Counted from the first letter of the stretch, positions 7,615 through 16,652 are shown. The stretch is DNA of 35,617 nucleotides from Ruminococcus sp. CAG:403 (GCA_000437255.1 FR899083.1:127767-163383); one strand, 5' to 3'. Made by a program: numbers and translations. The notes: a model not told the origin generated them from the sequence alone.

Positions 7615-9154
7615 ATAACATAGGAGACAGCAGTGCTAAAAAGTAACTGCATGCCCGTTTGACAAGAGGTCGTGCATGACAATCCTCTAATGTGATTTGC
7701 TGACTTTTTTCTTGTGTTAATAAAAAATCATGCAACATATCTTGAATCGCGCTGTTTCGATAAAATAAAGTAGCACATTCAAAGTGCAAATACAAACTCC
7801 GAAAATCCAAATTGATGGTTCCTAAAACAGCAATCTCATCATCTACAACAAAACATTTAGCATGAATGAAGCCTGGTGTATATTCGTAAATTTTTACGCC
7901 ACTTCCTAATAAATCCTGATAATATTTCCATGCAATCATATGGCAATACCACTTATCTTCATGGTAAGGCGTAATAATTCGAACATCCACTCCTTTTTTG
8001 GCTGCAAGCTGTAAAGCGGTTAATAATTCATAATCTGGAATTAAGTATGGTGTTTCAATGTAAACATATCGTTTTGCACCATGAATCAATTCCAAATATA
8101 CAGAATCTCCAATATGCTCTTCATTAATTGGATCATCACCAAATGGCTGAACAAATCCATCGCTATAGGTAATAGTATTTGGAATAGATGCTTGTAAATA
8201 CTGCTCATAATTTTGATTGGAACAGTCACTCATATCCCATAAGTGCAAAAACATCAACGTAAAATTACGAACAGCTGCGCCCTTTAGCATTACTGCCGTG
8301 TCCTTCCAGTGTCCAAATCGATTCAATTCATTGATATATTCGTCAGCAATATTAGTTCCGCCATTAAATGCAGTATGACCATCTATAACCAAGATCTTTC
8401 GATGATCTCGATTGTTTTGGGCAGAACTTAAAAATGGACGAAATGGATTAAATACTTTACATTGAATGCCATATTTTGAAAGATTTTGAAACATAGACTT
8501 TGGAACAAAAAATTGCGTACCAATTCCATCATACATCAATCGTATTTCAACACCGGCAGAAGCACGTTCTTTTAAAATCTCTAATAATTCCCCCCACATT
8601 TTACCCGGAGATACAATAAAATATTCAATAAAGATAAATTTTTTTGCTCTTCTTAATTCCTCTTTCATCGCAAGAAATTGATCTTCACCCAATGGAAAAT
8701 AAGTTACTGCTGTATCCGTATAAATCGGAAAACCGCATTGTTCGACATAATAAGACAAATTAAAAATACGCTGATCCATATCTTTTAGGCAGTCTAAAGT
8801 AGATAGATCCTGTTTCAAAAGTCCTGTTGTAGACGCAACTTTTTTTTCATATCGTTTAAAAAACTGTCGGCTATCTAGTCGTGTTTTTAAATACAAATAT
8901 GCTAAGCCTCCAAAAATAGGAAGAATTGCAATAATAATCAACCACGCCATTTTATAGGATGGATTTTCATTTCGATTGGTAATATAAACAATTAAAACAG
9001 CATTTAATCCCAATAAACCTGCATAAACAAATGCAAAATGTTCTCGTAATAATAAAACTGCCCATACTAAAAAGCATACTTGTACCAACATCATAAAAAT
9101 ATACAAGCTGTTTCTGCTACAAACAAATTTCAGAATTTTACGAAGTCGTTTCAA
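7613..9154 (-). CDS. cls: cardiolipin synthase, phospholipase D superfamily
   Basis: 513 residues. Two N-terminal transmembrane helices (about 18-58) and a third hydrophobic segment (about 69-90) are followed by two phospholipase D modules with HKD motifs: H251-K253-D258 (HRKILVIDGHTAFNGGTNI) and H431-K433-D438 (HAKCFVVDDEIAVLGTINLD). This is the standard bacterial Cls architecture and length; the enzyme condenses two phosphatidylglycerols to cardiolipin in the membrane. The start is TTG at 9154 behind GAGGGGG. The gene has its own extended -10 promoter. Neighbouring genes are unrelated, so it is probably monocistronic. Confidence 0.95.
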   Translation of the reverse strand: MKRLRKILKFVCSRNSLYIFMMLVQVCFLVWAVLLLREHFAFVYAGLLGLNAVLIVYITNRNENPSYKMAWLIIIAILPIFGGLAYLYLKTRLDSRQFFKRYEKKVASTTGLLKQDLSTLDCLKDMDQRIFNLSYYVEQCGFPIYTDTAVTYFPLGEDQFLAMKEELRRAKKFIFIEYFIVSPGKMWGELLEILKERASAGVEIRLMYDGIGTQFFVPKSMFQNLSKYGIQCKVFNPFRPFLSSAQNNRDHRKILVIDGHTAFNGGTNIADEYINELNRFGHWKDTAVMLKGAAVRNFTLMFLHLWDMSDCSNQNYEQYLQASIPNTITYSDGFVQPFGDDPINEEHIGDSVYLELIHGAKRYVYIETPYLIPDYELLTALQLAAKKGVDVRIITPYHEDKWYCHMIAWKYYQDLLGSGVKIYEYTPGFIHAKCFVVDDEIAVLGTINLDFRSLYLHFECATLFYRNSAIQDMLHDFLLTQEKSQQITLEDCHARPLVKRACSYFLALLSPML

Positions 9155-9219
9155 TGAAATCCCCCTCTTCCTACTTCAAAAAGCGTTCGATTTCGAGATG
9201 AACGGAATGATTAGTACTT

Positions 9220-9248
9220 ATTATACCATACTTTTCATTTTGTTGCAA
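9220..9248 (-). promoter_or_regulatory. cls promoter with extended -10
   Basis: Minus strand TTGCAA (9243-9248), 17-bp spacer, TATAAT (9220-9225) preceded by TGG. The block AAAATGAAAAGTATGG before the -10 closely repeats that of the M6 protease promoter at 16160-16188. Confidence 0.82.
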
Positions 9249-9271
9249 GTACCCTCAAAAAAGATCGTATC

Positions 9272-9832
9272 TCATCCTTTTTCAGGAAGTCGAAGTATAA
9301 TTTCTGTTCCATACTGTTTTAACCACATTTCTTGTTCTTTATAATTAGGAAGCACCTGTTCTACTTCTTTCCAAAATCGCACAGAATGATTCATTTCTTT
9401 GCGATGACAGAGTTCATGAACCACAAGATAATCCTGTACCTCTTGTGGCATGAGCATCATAAGACAATTAAAATTTAAATTTCCTTTACTGGAACAACTT
9501 CCCCATCTGCTTCTCTGATTGCGAATGGTAATTCGTCCATAGGTAACCCCCAAAACAGATGCAAAATAAGCAACTCGCTTAGGAAGCACTCTACGTGCCT
9601 GATCGGCAAGCATTTGCAATTCATCTACTGAAAGCTTTTGATTTTTCGAATACATTTGTAGCATTTGCAAACGTTGAGAAATCCAACCTGATTTCCGGTA
9701 TAAAAATTCTTGAATTTGTTGATCTGTCATTTGAAGCGGCACACGTACTTCAATTGTGCCATCTAATTTTACCTGCAATGCAATTGTTTTTATTTTCTTT
9801 CGCATTATTTTGAAATGATTCATAAATTCCAT
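9272..9832 (-). CDS. YgjP-like zinc metallopeptidase domain protein
   Basis: 186 residues. The core is RNQRSRWGSCSSKGNLNFN followed by VVHELCHRKEMNHSVRFW, in which H139-E140-xx-H143 and H149 form the predicted zinc site; the RSRWGSCS signature identifies the YgjP/DUF45 group related to SprT and WLM peptidases. No signal peptide, so cytoplasmic. It begins 32 nt after cotH on the same strand and is probably co-transcribed with it. Three in-frame ATGs (9832, 9823, 9805) lie close together and none has a strong ribosome site, so the exact start is uncertain. Substrates of this family are unknown. Confidence 0.88.
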   Translation of the reverse strand: MEFMNHFKIMRKKIKTIALQVKLDGTIEVRVPLQMTDQQIQEFLYRKSGWISQRLQMLQMYSKNQKLSVDELQMLADQARRVLPKRVAYFASVLGVTYGRITIRNQRSRWGSCSSKGNLNFNCLMMLMPQEVQDYLVVHELCHRKEMNHSVRFWKEVEQVLPNYKEQEMWLKQYGTEIILRLPEKG

Positions 9833-9864
9833 CTGATGTCAATCCATTCTTATGAAAACTAATT

Positions 9865-12531
9865 TCAAGTATTTCCATTACTAAAATTGGCCTGTATTTG
9901 CATAGCATCTTGAAGAGAAACCGTAATTGTTGTATCTGTAGAATCATAATCTCCAGACCATCCAATAAAAGTTTGACCATTGGATGGAACAGCAGTTAAT
10001 GTAACAGGAAAATCGGAATAGTATTGTCCATTCCAAGTTCCACCCGAAAAATCCGGTGTAACAGTGTTAACTTGAATACTACCGCTTCCATTTGTTTGCA
10101 ATTGCAACGGTTCTAATGAACCAGATAAGTTCAAATATTCCGCCATATCTTCCAATGTATAGGCAGCACGATTGGTGAAAAATATTCGAATAAGTGAAAA
10201 CGACTCTTCATAAGAGCGCTGATTTGCAGACCAAGCATTCCATCGCTTCAAGCCCTGCATTGACCAGTCAAAATATTCTGTCTGGTACTGCTCTAAAACA
10301 GGATTCACACGTTTTGGCGAAAACAACTCATTGGCATAGTCTTGATAAGTCAATGCAAATTGTTTTGCAAAATCTGAATTTGCAAGAAGATGGTCAAACA
10401 AATCTGTTGGCATCCAAGTATTACTCTTTTGCGTATATTGAAAATTATCATATGCATACCCTTCCACACCATCGAAAGAACTATAAGTGAGTCCCATTGA
10501 ATAATCCAAATCCATTACCATAAATCGCCATTTTCCATCTGCATATGAATTTCCATCGATTGGTTCTCCCGTATATCGCCATACTGCATAATTATAATTT
10601 GGCCAGTCAACAGTTCCCAAATAAATACCTGTACAGTATTGTTCAATTAAACTTTGAATATCCATTCGATCGCAAATATATTGATAAACAGTCGGATCTG
10701 TTACATCATGTTTGGATGCATATTGACATATGGAATAAAAGTTGTTCCAATCAGATGAAGTACCTTCTTCTAATTCACCATTTTTAATCATTGCTACCTG
10801 TTCTTTTGGAATGTCATAATGTGTCTGCACATAATAATCTGAATATTTTTCGTAAAACTCATAGAGTCCCCAGTACTCGCCATCTAAAAATACAAAACAT
10901 GGTTTCGTATTTTGCGTACTCATATCCCGACCGTCTAATAATTCTTGTGCAAGTTTATCACGAATACGAATAGGAGAACTATTTGTCATAGCACGTAATG
11001 TAATAGAATCATACTTTTTAATGTTTTTTCCAGTTGATTCTGCTCGATTTTCCTTAAAAATCGGATACTCTAATTTTGAATTTCCATAATCTCCTCTTGC
11101 AAATAAATTAAAGCTTTTTTGCGGACTGTTTCGTGTCGATGCACCTTTGATACGGATTCCCATATTCTGCTGATACATACGCACTCCATTTTCAAATAAT
11201 TCAAAAGAAACAGGTCGCTCCCACTCCCGTCCCTTAGAATAAAAATTTGCCTTACTTTTTGTATTCCATTCATCAATAGAGGCATCATAATCAGAACTAT
11301 TTTTCCAATCTAAATATTGTTGACCGGAAACATAAATACCAGTTTCTGCATCGAATAAATTAACAGGATCTGTCACCAAGGATACAACAGAAATATCTTG
11401 ATATCGATTCAACTTATCAGAATCAGCAATCAAATAGGTATTGGTAATAATCGAGCTATACGCCCCATTAGACCCTACTGTAACAGCTCGTACAACAGTT
11501 GCTTTATCTACTGCATAATTAGGCGCATAATATGGCATTTCCAACGTAATAGATTGTGCCGTTTTACTATGTTGATAACTACTATAGACATTTGGTTCTG
11601 ATGATCGGTCATACATTGAAATGGGTTCTGTATAAGGCATAGCTGATTCCGATAACGCCGGTTTTCCATCTACCATATTATATGGATCACTTCCATCTAG
11701 CGTATAATAAATAACAGCATCTTGTTGATCCGTTTGTAAAGTAAGCGAAAAATCATCAGAATAGAACCCAGAAGAATTTGAAAATTTAGGTGCAGAAATG
11801 GTTAATTCATTTGCAGAACCAGGTGTTGGCTCCATAATCGACCAGGTTGCACTGCCATTTGGTGAACGGCCATATGTACTATCTTCTGCTAAAGATGGAA
11901 CAGAAATCCTTTGCAGAACATCCCCATTTGGAGAGGAAAGCAGTACAGTTTCACCATTCTTACTCAGTGCAAAATTAGTGTGTAATTCTGTTTCTGTTGA
12001 ATTTCTTTTTGAAGCAAAAACAATGAGATATTCTCTGGAAGATAGAATTGTATTCTCTGGAAAAGTCCATTGAAAAGGATCCGATGAATCATCCGATAGG
12101 CCACATCCACTTAAATCAATTGGGAAATCACCGTCATTATAAAACTCCATCCAATCAGAAGCTTGTCCATAACAATCAAGTAAACACTTTTTATTTTGCG
12201 TACAAATTTCATTGAGTAATAGATTTCTATAATTTTTTTGAGGATCGGAATTCTGTAAGAATAACCGTTTTAAATATGCTTCATCCAATCCATTTATAAC
12301 ACCATCTTCATTCAAATCTGCTGCATTGGAAATGGTTTTAATTAATTCTAAATTATAACTATGTAAAAGAGAAAGATCTTTTTCATCGACTGTGCCATCT
12401 TGATTGATGTCACCCGTTTGTAAATCGGAAATGGCATGACTTTGAATCATACTATTAGACCCATGTATACTTGTACCAAATACGATTATTCCAACCATTG
12501 TGTATAGATATCTTTTTATAGAAAAATGCAT
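9865..12531 (-). CDS. secreted CotH-type kinase with N-terminal dockerin
   Basis: 888 residues. A signal peptide (1 to about 33) is followed by a dockerin type I module (about 39-95, Ca loops DINQDGTVDEKD and DLNEDGVINGLD), a lamin-tail-like domain (103-215), a chitobiase/Fn3-like linker (247-365, with VIYYTLDGSDP), a CotH kinase domain (about 379-740) and an InlB-like repeat domain (812-884, FIGWSGDYDSTDTTITVSL). CotH signatures include IRIKGASTRNSPQKSFNLFA, YWGLYEFYEKYSDYYV and VMDLDYSMG with the likely metal-binding Asp. CotH of Bacillus spores is an atypical protein kinase; homologues with dockerins are expected to work in the extracellular complex. The start has AAAGGG. It has a good promoter; an upstream promoter-terminator element may also act on it. 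Substrate unknown. Confidence 0.92.
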   Translation of the reverse strand: MHFSIKRYLYTMVGIIVFGTSIHGSNSMIQSHAISDLQTGDINQDGTVDEKDLSLLHSYNLELIKTISNAADLNEDGVINGLDEAYLKRLFLQNSDPQKNYRNLLLNEICTQNKKCLLDCYGQASDWMEFYNDGDFPIDLSGCGLSDDSSDPFQWTFPENTILSSREYLIVFASKRNSTETELHTNFALSKNGETVLLSSPNGDVLQRISVPSLAEDSTYGRSPNGSATWSIMEPTPGSANELTISAPKFSNSSGFYSDDFSLTLQTDQQDAVIYYTLDGSDPYNMVDGKPALSESAMPYTEPISMYDRSSEPNVYSSYQHSKTAQSITLEMPYYAPNYAVDKATVVRAVTVGSNGAYSSIITNTYLIADSDKLNRYQDISVVSLVTDPVNLFDAETGIYVSGQQYLDWKNSSDYDASIDEWNTKSKANFYSKGREWERPVSFELFENGVRMYQQNMGIRIKGASTRNSPQKSFNLFARGDYGNSKLEYPIFKENRAESTGKNIKKYDSITLRAMTNSSPIRIRDKLAQELLDGRDMSTQNTKPCFVFLDGEYWGLYEFYEKYSDYYVQTHYDIPKEQVAMIKNGELEEGTSSDWNNFYSICQYASKHDVTDPTVYQYICDRMDIQSLIEQYCTGIYLGTVDWPNYNYAVWRYTGEPIDGNSYADGKWRFMVMDLDYSMGLTYSSFDGVEGYAYDNFQYTQKSNTWMPTDLFDHLLANSDFAKQFALTYQDYANELFSPKRVNPVLEQYQTEYFDWSMQGLKRWNAWSANQRSYEESFSLIRIFFTNRAAYTLEDMAEYLNLSGSLEPLQLQTNGSGSIQVNTVTPDFSGGTWNGQYYSDFPVTLTAVPSNGQTFIGWSGDYDSTDTTITVSLQDAMQIQANFSNGNT

Positions 12532-12576
12532 AAAACAATCCCTTTCCTATCAATAACGGCAAAATAAATTATTTCT

Positions 12577-12605
12577 ATTATAGCATGTATCCAAAGCAAT
12601 TTCAA
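12577..12605 (-). promoter_or_regulatory. cotH promoter
   Basis: Minus strand TTGAAA (12600-12605), 17-bp spacer, TATAAT (12577-12582), about 46 bp before the ATG. It lies downstream of the terminator at 12680-12721, so cotH can be transcribed without read-through. Confidence 0.82.
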
Positions 12606-12671
12606 CAAAAATATTCTTATTCCACAATGAACATTCAAATAACTTTTACACAAAGAGAAGGTACCAGCATT

Positions 12672-12758
12672 AAAAAATAATAGCCAAATCGCCCTGCGGA
12701 AAGCAAGGCGATTTTGACTATACAAAAGATATTATTTTAATATTTGGTCGTTTGACCG
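12672..12758 (-). ncRNA. candidate small RNA or attenuated leader, about 87 nt
   Basis: A perfect consensus promoter predicts a start near 12758. The transcript would begin with a small GGTC-AAAC-GACC hairpin (12746-12757), continue through an A/U-rich linker and end at a very stable terminator hairpin with a U run at 12672-12679. No start codon with a ribosome site opens a reading frame inside. It lies in the 337-base gap between comF and cotH (12532-12868). It could be a stand-alone sRNA or a leader that conditionally reads into cotH. I do not recognise a known RNA family. Confidence 0.55.
12680..12721 (-). terminator. very strong intrinsic terminator
   Basis: Arms 12680-12697 and 12703-12721 pair almost completely, with one bulged base and two wobbles, around a 5-nt loop. 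The lower stem includes AAATCGCC and its complement. Read leftward it is followed by TATTTTTTAA. It ends the candidate small RNA and could also stop comF read-through. Confidence 0.9.
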
Positions 12759-12764
12759 ATTCTT

Positions 12765-12793
12765 ATTATAACATATCCGTCGAATGATGTCAA
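12765..12793 (-). promoter_or_regulatory. perfect consensus promoter with no downstream ORF before a terminator
   Basis: Minus strand TTGACA (12788-12793), exactly 17 bp, TATAAT (12765-12770). It is the best promoter in the window. The next feature downstream is the terminator hairpin about 40 nt beyond the predicted start. Confidence 0.85.
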
Positions 12794-12868
12794 TATAAAA
12801 TTAACAAAAAAGAATGTAAAAAGAAAGTTACAAACCACTTCCATCAAAACAGAGTACTTTCCATTGTG

Positions 12869-13570
12869 CTATTCTTTTTGTTCTGTTGTTGCAGCAACCG
12901 CAACAATCACCCATTCTGCTCCACATTGCTTGAGTAAACTTGCGCACCTACAAATTGTACTACCAGTTGTTAAAACATCATCACACAAAACAATATGATA
13001 ACCCGTTAAATCAACGGGATGAATTTGAAACTGCTGAATATTTTTTCTACGTTCTTCCGCTGAAAGCAAATGCTGTTGCTTTCCTTGCTTATCTTTCCAT
13101 AAAATATCTGTTCGAATTGGAACATGAATGCATTTTCCGAGTGCTTTTCCAATCACTTCTGCTTGATTATATCCTCGCTCTCGTCGTTTTGAGGCCGTAC
13201 TTGGAACCGGTATGATCATATCCAATGATTCCTGTAAAGATTGCCGTTCGATTTGATCTGCTAAATAGATCCCAGCATATTCCCCAAAGTTTAGATTTGT
13301 TCCTGTTTTTAAAGATAAAATTCCGTTTCGTGCTGGTTTCTGATAAATACTCATGGCAAATGCACGATCGTAGGGTAAATCATCGGAACAAATACAATCT
13401 AAATATGTCTTTCCGCATCTTGGACAAAACAAATCCTCTGAAACGTGTAGTGCCTGCATACAAGATGTACAAATTAATGCATCCCAACAAATAAACCCAT
13501 TGCAGCAAGGACAACGATTGGGATAAAGCAAATCTAATAGAAACCTCATAACAGAACGCTTTTGATACAT
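12869..13570 (-). CDS. comF: ComF family phosphoribosyltransferase-like protein
   Basis: 233 residues from ATG 13570. An N-terminal zinc-finger region (CPCCNGFICWDALICTSC, then CPRCGKTYLDCIC) is followed by a PRTase fold with IPVPSTASKRRERGYNQAEV and the PRPP-binding loop IVLCDDVLTTGSTI. ComF is required for DNA uptake in competent bacteria and acts with the ComFA helicase, but many non-competent Firmicutes keep it. The open frame extends to 13645, but that extension translates a terminator hairpin, and AGGAGGGGG lies just before 13570, so the later start is chosen. It is flanked by two dockerin-protein genes on the same strand; a functional link to them is not evident. Confidence 0.93.
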   Translation of the reverse strand: MYQKRSVMRFLLDLLYPNRCPCCNGFICWDALICTSCMQALHVSEDLFCPRCGKTYLDCICSDDLPYDRAFAMSIYQKPARNGILSLKTGTNLNFGEYAGIYLADQIERQSLQESLDMIIPVPSTASKRRERGYNQAEVIGKALGKCIHVPIRTDILWKDKQGKQQHLLSAEERRKNIQQFQIHPVDLTGYHIVLCDDVLTTGSTICRCASLLKQCGAEWVIVAVAATTEQKE

Positions 13571-13604
13571 GTCATCCCCCTCCTTTTTTGATATAAGAAA
13601 AATA

Positions 13605-13637
13605 GGATGCCATAGTAAAAAATTCGCTATGGCATCC
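13605..13637 (-). terminator. terminator of the M6 protease gene
   Basis: Perfect 11-bp stem GGATGCCATAG (13605-13615 with 13627-13637), 11-nt loop; leftward it is followed by TATTTTTCTTAT. It lies 55 nt after the protease stop and just upstream of comF. Confidence 0.85.
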
Positions 13638-13691
13638 ATTATCAAATCAATGAAAATTCCTTAAGGTTAAACGAATGTCTACGGCCTTATT

Positions 13692-16097
13692 TTATCCGAG
13701 TAACTTCCGCTTCAGCCATGCCAAATCCATTCCATTAACAAATTGATCCGCAATGCCATCTGCACGTTGTAGTTGCTCAGCTGTTAATGTTGTTTGCTGC
13801 AATAAATGCTGCTGCAAAAGCACAACATCTGCCAAATCTAAGGTACCATTTTCATTTAAATCTCCTACTATAATATCTGTTGCATGCGAAAGTTGGAGTG
13901 TTTTTAAGAAAACTTTTTGATCAGATGACGTATAAAGACAATATAATTTTTCATTTTTTGCTGCAAGAACTGATTGGTTAACAAGTTCTTGTGCAATTGA
14001 ATTTCCGGTTAATTCCCATGTTTTTGTTTGTTTTTGTAATTGATAGAGCTCGAATACTTCTGGATTTTGTGCATCTACTGCTATATAAAATGTTCCGTTA
14101 GAAAGAACCGGAATAATTTGAAATGCACGATCAACTAATGATTCTGATAGTGGATAAGAAATTATCGTTCCATCCTCCCAAAAATAGATTGGATTTTTTC
14201 CGCCAGACGGTGCAATCCAAACACCATCTTCATCTGCTAATACAGAAACAGCCCCACAGCTTTGATCAGAAAGTGCCGTATCACTCCAATTCTCACCATC
14301 AAATACAGCTATTTTAGGAATGCTGTTTGCTGTTAAATCACGATATCCAATTATGATCTTTCCATTTATAGCAGCAATTTCCATATTACAAGCGTTGCTG
14401 GAAAGATTGGTTCCCAAAGAAGTTACTTGTTCTGTTTTCGGATCATAACAGTCCGCTTGTAGAACATACGGATAAGTTCCAGTTGTACTTGTAAAATAAA
14501 TGCGTTCTCCGTCTGTTGTGATGTCTTGATATTGAGAAAGTTCAGAACTTGTATAGCATGTTTCCCATGCCGAAGTATCGTTATTCCATTTACAAAGGCG
14601 CAATAAGTATTGCTCATCTTGATATAACACATAAGGTATGCCATTACATATTACCAACTTGGGATTATTCATGCTACCAGAAAATGGTGTACTGATCGCT
14701 TTTATCTGATCTTCTTCCATTTGATATAACGTTGCAGTTGTATCGCTAGCTGCAATGAAATAAAGTGTACCGTTCTCATCTGCGATTAAATCATAAGCAT
14801 GCAAATCAGATGGAAGTGTGAGATGCTCTGCAGTCTGCCAAAGCTGCTTTTCAGAAACATCTGCAAAAGTAGCAGAAAACGTTAATGTTCCATTTTCTTG
14901 AATCTGAATATTGTCCAAAGCAATTCCACTATTGGTTCCATCTTCATAAACCAAAGCTCCATCCGCAAATGTTTTTTGTAAGTCAGTTGTTCCGATTGAT
15001 TCCGGTGCACCTGTTCCGCCATAGTAGGAACGAGTCAAATCGCCTGCTCCACCATTCAAGGTTGTTTCATCTGGACGAAAAACATAAATACCATCTGTAT
15101 TTCCTTTATAGTTACCAGAAACCGCAGTATTTACACGATAAACGACTAAGCCCTCTCCGTAAACTTTAGCATCCAACTCATCAGAGTATCTTGTTCCCGG
15201 TTTTCGATATTCTACTGCAAAAAACTCTGTATCAGAAAGTGGTGTTTTTAATAAATAGAGACGATTTCCACTTGAAGCAGATGCAGGATATAATGTATAA
15301 GTACCATCTTGTGTGATCGTTCCTGCATCCATCCATCCAGAAACTGCATAACGTTGATAAGCAAGTGGATATTGCAAGAAAATAGATGGAGATGCCATAA
15401 TATCCCACAAACCGACTGGATTTCCAGATTCTTGATCTCTTCGATATAAGTCTGGATACCCCATACTATGCAAAAACTCATGACAAAGCGTTCCAATTCC
15501 ATTAAACAAGGTAGAACCAATCAATGTATAACCACTATGTAAGTTTACACTTCCGACAAGGCAACCATTAATTTCTAAACCTGTCAAATAAAATGCTTTG
15601 GACCAAAGTGGATCTCCAAATGTCTCTGTTTTCCCATCTACCACACAAACAATATTATCAATATATCCATCCTGATTACCATCTAGCGGAATATCTTTCG
15701 GAATAGAAATATTTTGTAGCATCTCCATAGCATATTGTGTAGAATCTGTATAACTTGATCGCTCTTGTTGCAGAACGTATGGAATAATCACATCATCTTC
15801 CAATTGCGGAAAATAAGACGTCACCTGCATTTGCCCATAAGAAATCGTATCCACATACTTTGAAAGAGATCGATACGTTGTATCATCATTGCACATCGTC
15901 TGCACCGTATCTGTACTAGACTCCATAAAGTTTTTATCCTCTAAAGAATCAAACTGTGCAAATAACACTATATTGTTAACCTGACGAACTGTAGATTCTT
16001 CTTTTGCAGAACCTGTGTATAACGGTAAACTTAAAAACGTCAATACCATTCCAGTCAATAATGCAACAAATCGTTTTCCATACATGATTTTTTTCAT
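13692..16097 (-). CDS. secreted M6-family metalloprotease with C-terminal dockerin
   Basis: 801 residues. Signal peptide (1 to about 31), then an M6 (immune inhibitor A-like) peptidase domain with zinc motif H206-E207-xx-H210 in the signature HEFLHSMGYPDLY and the WDIM Met-turn near 231. An acidic segment NQDGYIDNIV (141-150) may bind calcium. The central region (about 420-740) looks like repeated beta-propeller-type strands (LYFIAASD, PYVLYQDEQYLL, IYFTSTT and similar). A dockerin ends the protein (744-801): the first loop DLNENGTLDLAD is canonical, the second (DGIADQFVNGMD) lacks the usual spacing. It is predicted to be an extracellular protease that docks onto a cohesin scaffold. Ribosome site TAGGAGCG. 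Protein substrates are unknown; adhesins, host proteins or complex partners are possible. Confidence 0.92.
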   Translation of the reverse strand: MKKIMYGKRFVALLTGMVLTFLSLPLYTGSAKEESTVRQVNNIVLFAQFDSLEDKNFMESSTDTVQTMCNDDTTYRSLSKYVDTISYGQMQVTSYFPQLEDDVIIPYVLQQERSSYTDSTQYAMEMLQNISIPKDIPLDGNQDGYIDNIVCVVDGKTETFGDPLWSKAFYLTGLEINGCLVGSVNLHSGYTLIGSTLFNGIGTLCHEFLHSMGYPDLYRRDQESGNPVGLWDIMASPSIFLQYPLAYQRYAVSGWMDAGTITQDGTYTLYPASASSGNRLYLLKTPLSDTEFFAVEYRKPGTRYSDELDAKVYGEGLVVYRVNTAVSGNYKGNTDGIYVFRPDETTLNGGAGDLTRSYYGGTGAPESIGTTDLQKTFADGALVYEDGTNSGIALDNIQIQENGTLTFSATFADVSEKQLWQTAEHLTLPSDLHAYDLIADENGTLYFIAASDTTATLYQMEEDQIKAISTPFSGSMNNPKLVICNGIPYVLYQDEQYLLRLCKWNNDTSAWETCYTSSELSQYQDITTDGERIYFTSTTGTYPYVLQADCYDPKTEQVTSLGTNLSSNACNMEIAAINGKIIIGYRDLTANSIPKIAVFDGENWSDTALSDQSCGAVSVLADEDGVWIAPSGGKNPIYFWEDGTIISYPLSESLVDRAFQIIPVLSNGTFYIAVDAQNPEVFELYQLQKQTKTWELTGNSIAQELVNQSVLAAKNEKLYCLYTSSDQKVFLKTLQLSHATDIIVGDLNENGTLDLADVVLLQQHLLQQTTLTAEQLQRADGIADQFVNGMDLAWLKRKLLG

Positions 16098-16159
16098 ACA
16101 AAGCGCTCCTATTTGTTAGAAATTAAAAAAATAATGCCGTATATTCTTTGCCTTTGTTT

Positions 16160-16188
16160 ATTATACCATATTTTCATTTTAATTGTAA
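16160..16188 (-). promoter_or_regulatory. M6 protease promoter with extended -10
   Basis: Minus strand TTACAA (16183-16188), 17-bp spacer, TATAAT (16160-16165) with a TGG extension. It shares AAAATGAAAA and TATGGTATAATAA with the cls promoter. Confidence 0.8.
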
Positions 16189-16225
16189 GAAAAATTATTG
16201 CTAAATCGCTGAATTTTTTGCATTA

Positions 16226-16254
16226 TTGACATTTTTATCATTTTATGCTATGAT
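16226..16254 (+). promoter_or_regulatory. yccF promoter
   Basis: TTGACA (16226-16231), 17-bp spacer, TATGAT (16249-16254), 33 bp before the ATG at 16287. Confidence 0.85.
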
Positions 16255-16286
16255 CGAACTATCATTTTATAAAGGTGGAAAACAAA

Positions 16287-16652
16287 ATGAGTTGTTTAGG
16301 TAACTTAGCGTGGTTCTTATTGGGTGGATTTCTTTTAGGTCTAAGCTGGATATTAGCTGGCATATTGTGGTGCATTACTATCATCGGAATTCCAATTGGA
16401 ATGCAATGCTTTAAATTGGCAGGTCTTTCTTTTTGTCCATTTGGAAAAGAAATCGTATATGGAGGCGGAACTGTTTCGCTACTTGCCAATATTCTATGGC
16501 TTCTATTTTCTGGTATACTATTGGCGCTAGAACATGCTATAATTGGATTATTTTTTTGTATTACAATAATTGGGATCCCATTTGGCATGCAATGCTTTAA
16601 AATTGCAAAACTTTCACTAATGCCATTCGGTGCATCGGTACAAAGCAATTAA
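16287..16652 (+). CDS. yccF: YccF domain inner membrane protein
   Basis: 121 residues from ATG 16287, which follows AAAGGTGGA; a GTG at 16275 in the same frame overlaps that ribosome site and is unlikely. The protein is two tandem copies of one unit, each a hydrophobic hairpin ending in a conserved block: CITIIGIPIGMQCFKLAGLS with CPFG, and CITIIGIPFGMQCFKIAKLS with MPFG. This is the YccF family, a small integral membrane protein of unknown function. It has its own promoter, and its stop lies 8 bp from the end of the convergent araC-type gene with no clear terminator between them. Confidence 0.92.
   Translation: MSCLGNLAWFLLGGFLLGLSWILAGILWCITIIGIPIGMQCFKLAGLSFCPFGKEIVYGGGTVSLLANILWLLFSGILLALEHAIIGLFFCITIIGIPFGMQCFKIAKLSLMPFGASVQSN

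Noticed and set aside
12746..12757. GGTCAAA resembling a CtsR half-site in the small RNA candidate
   Set aside because: The CtsR consensus needs a tandem GGTCAAA heptad three bases on; the second copy here is not a match and reads as a hairpin arm.
13571..13645. N-terminal extension of ComF
   Set aside because: The extension translates the terminator of the upstream gene, and the ribosome site lies after it.
16262..16648. 128-codon minus-strand ORF over yccF
   Set aside because: Its internal repetition simply mirrors the duplicated YccF unit on the other strand.
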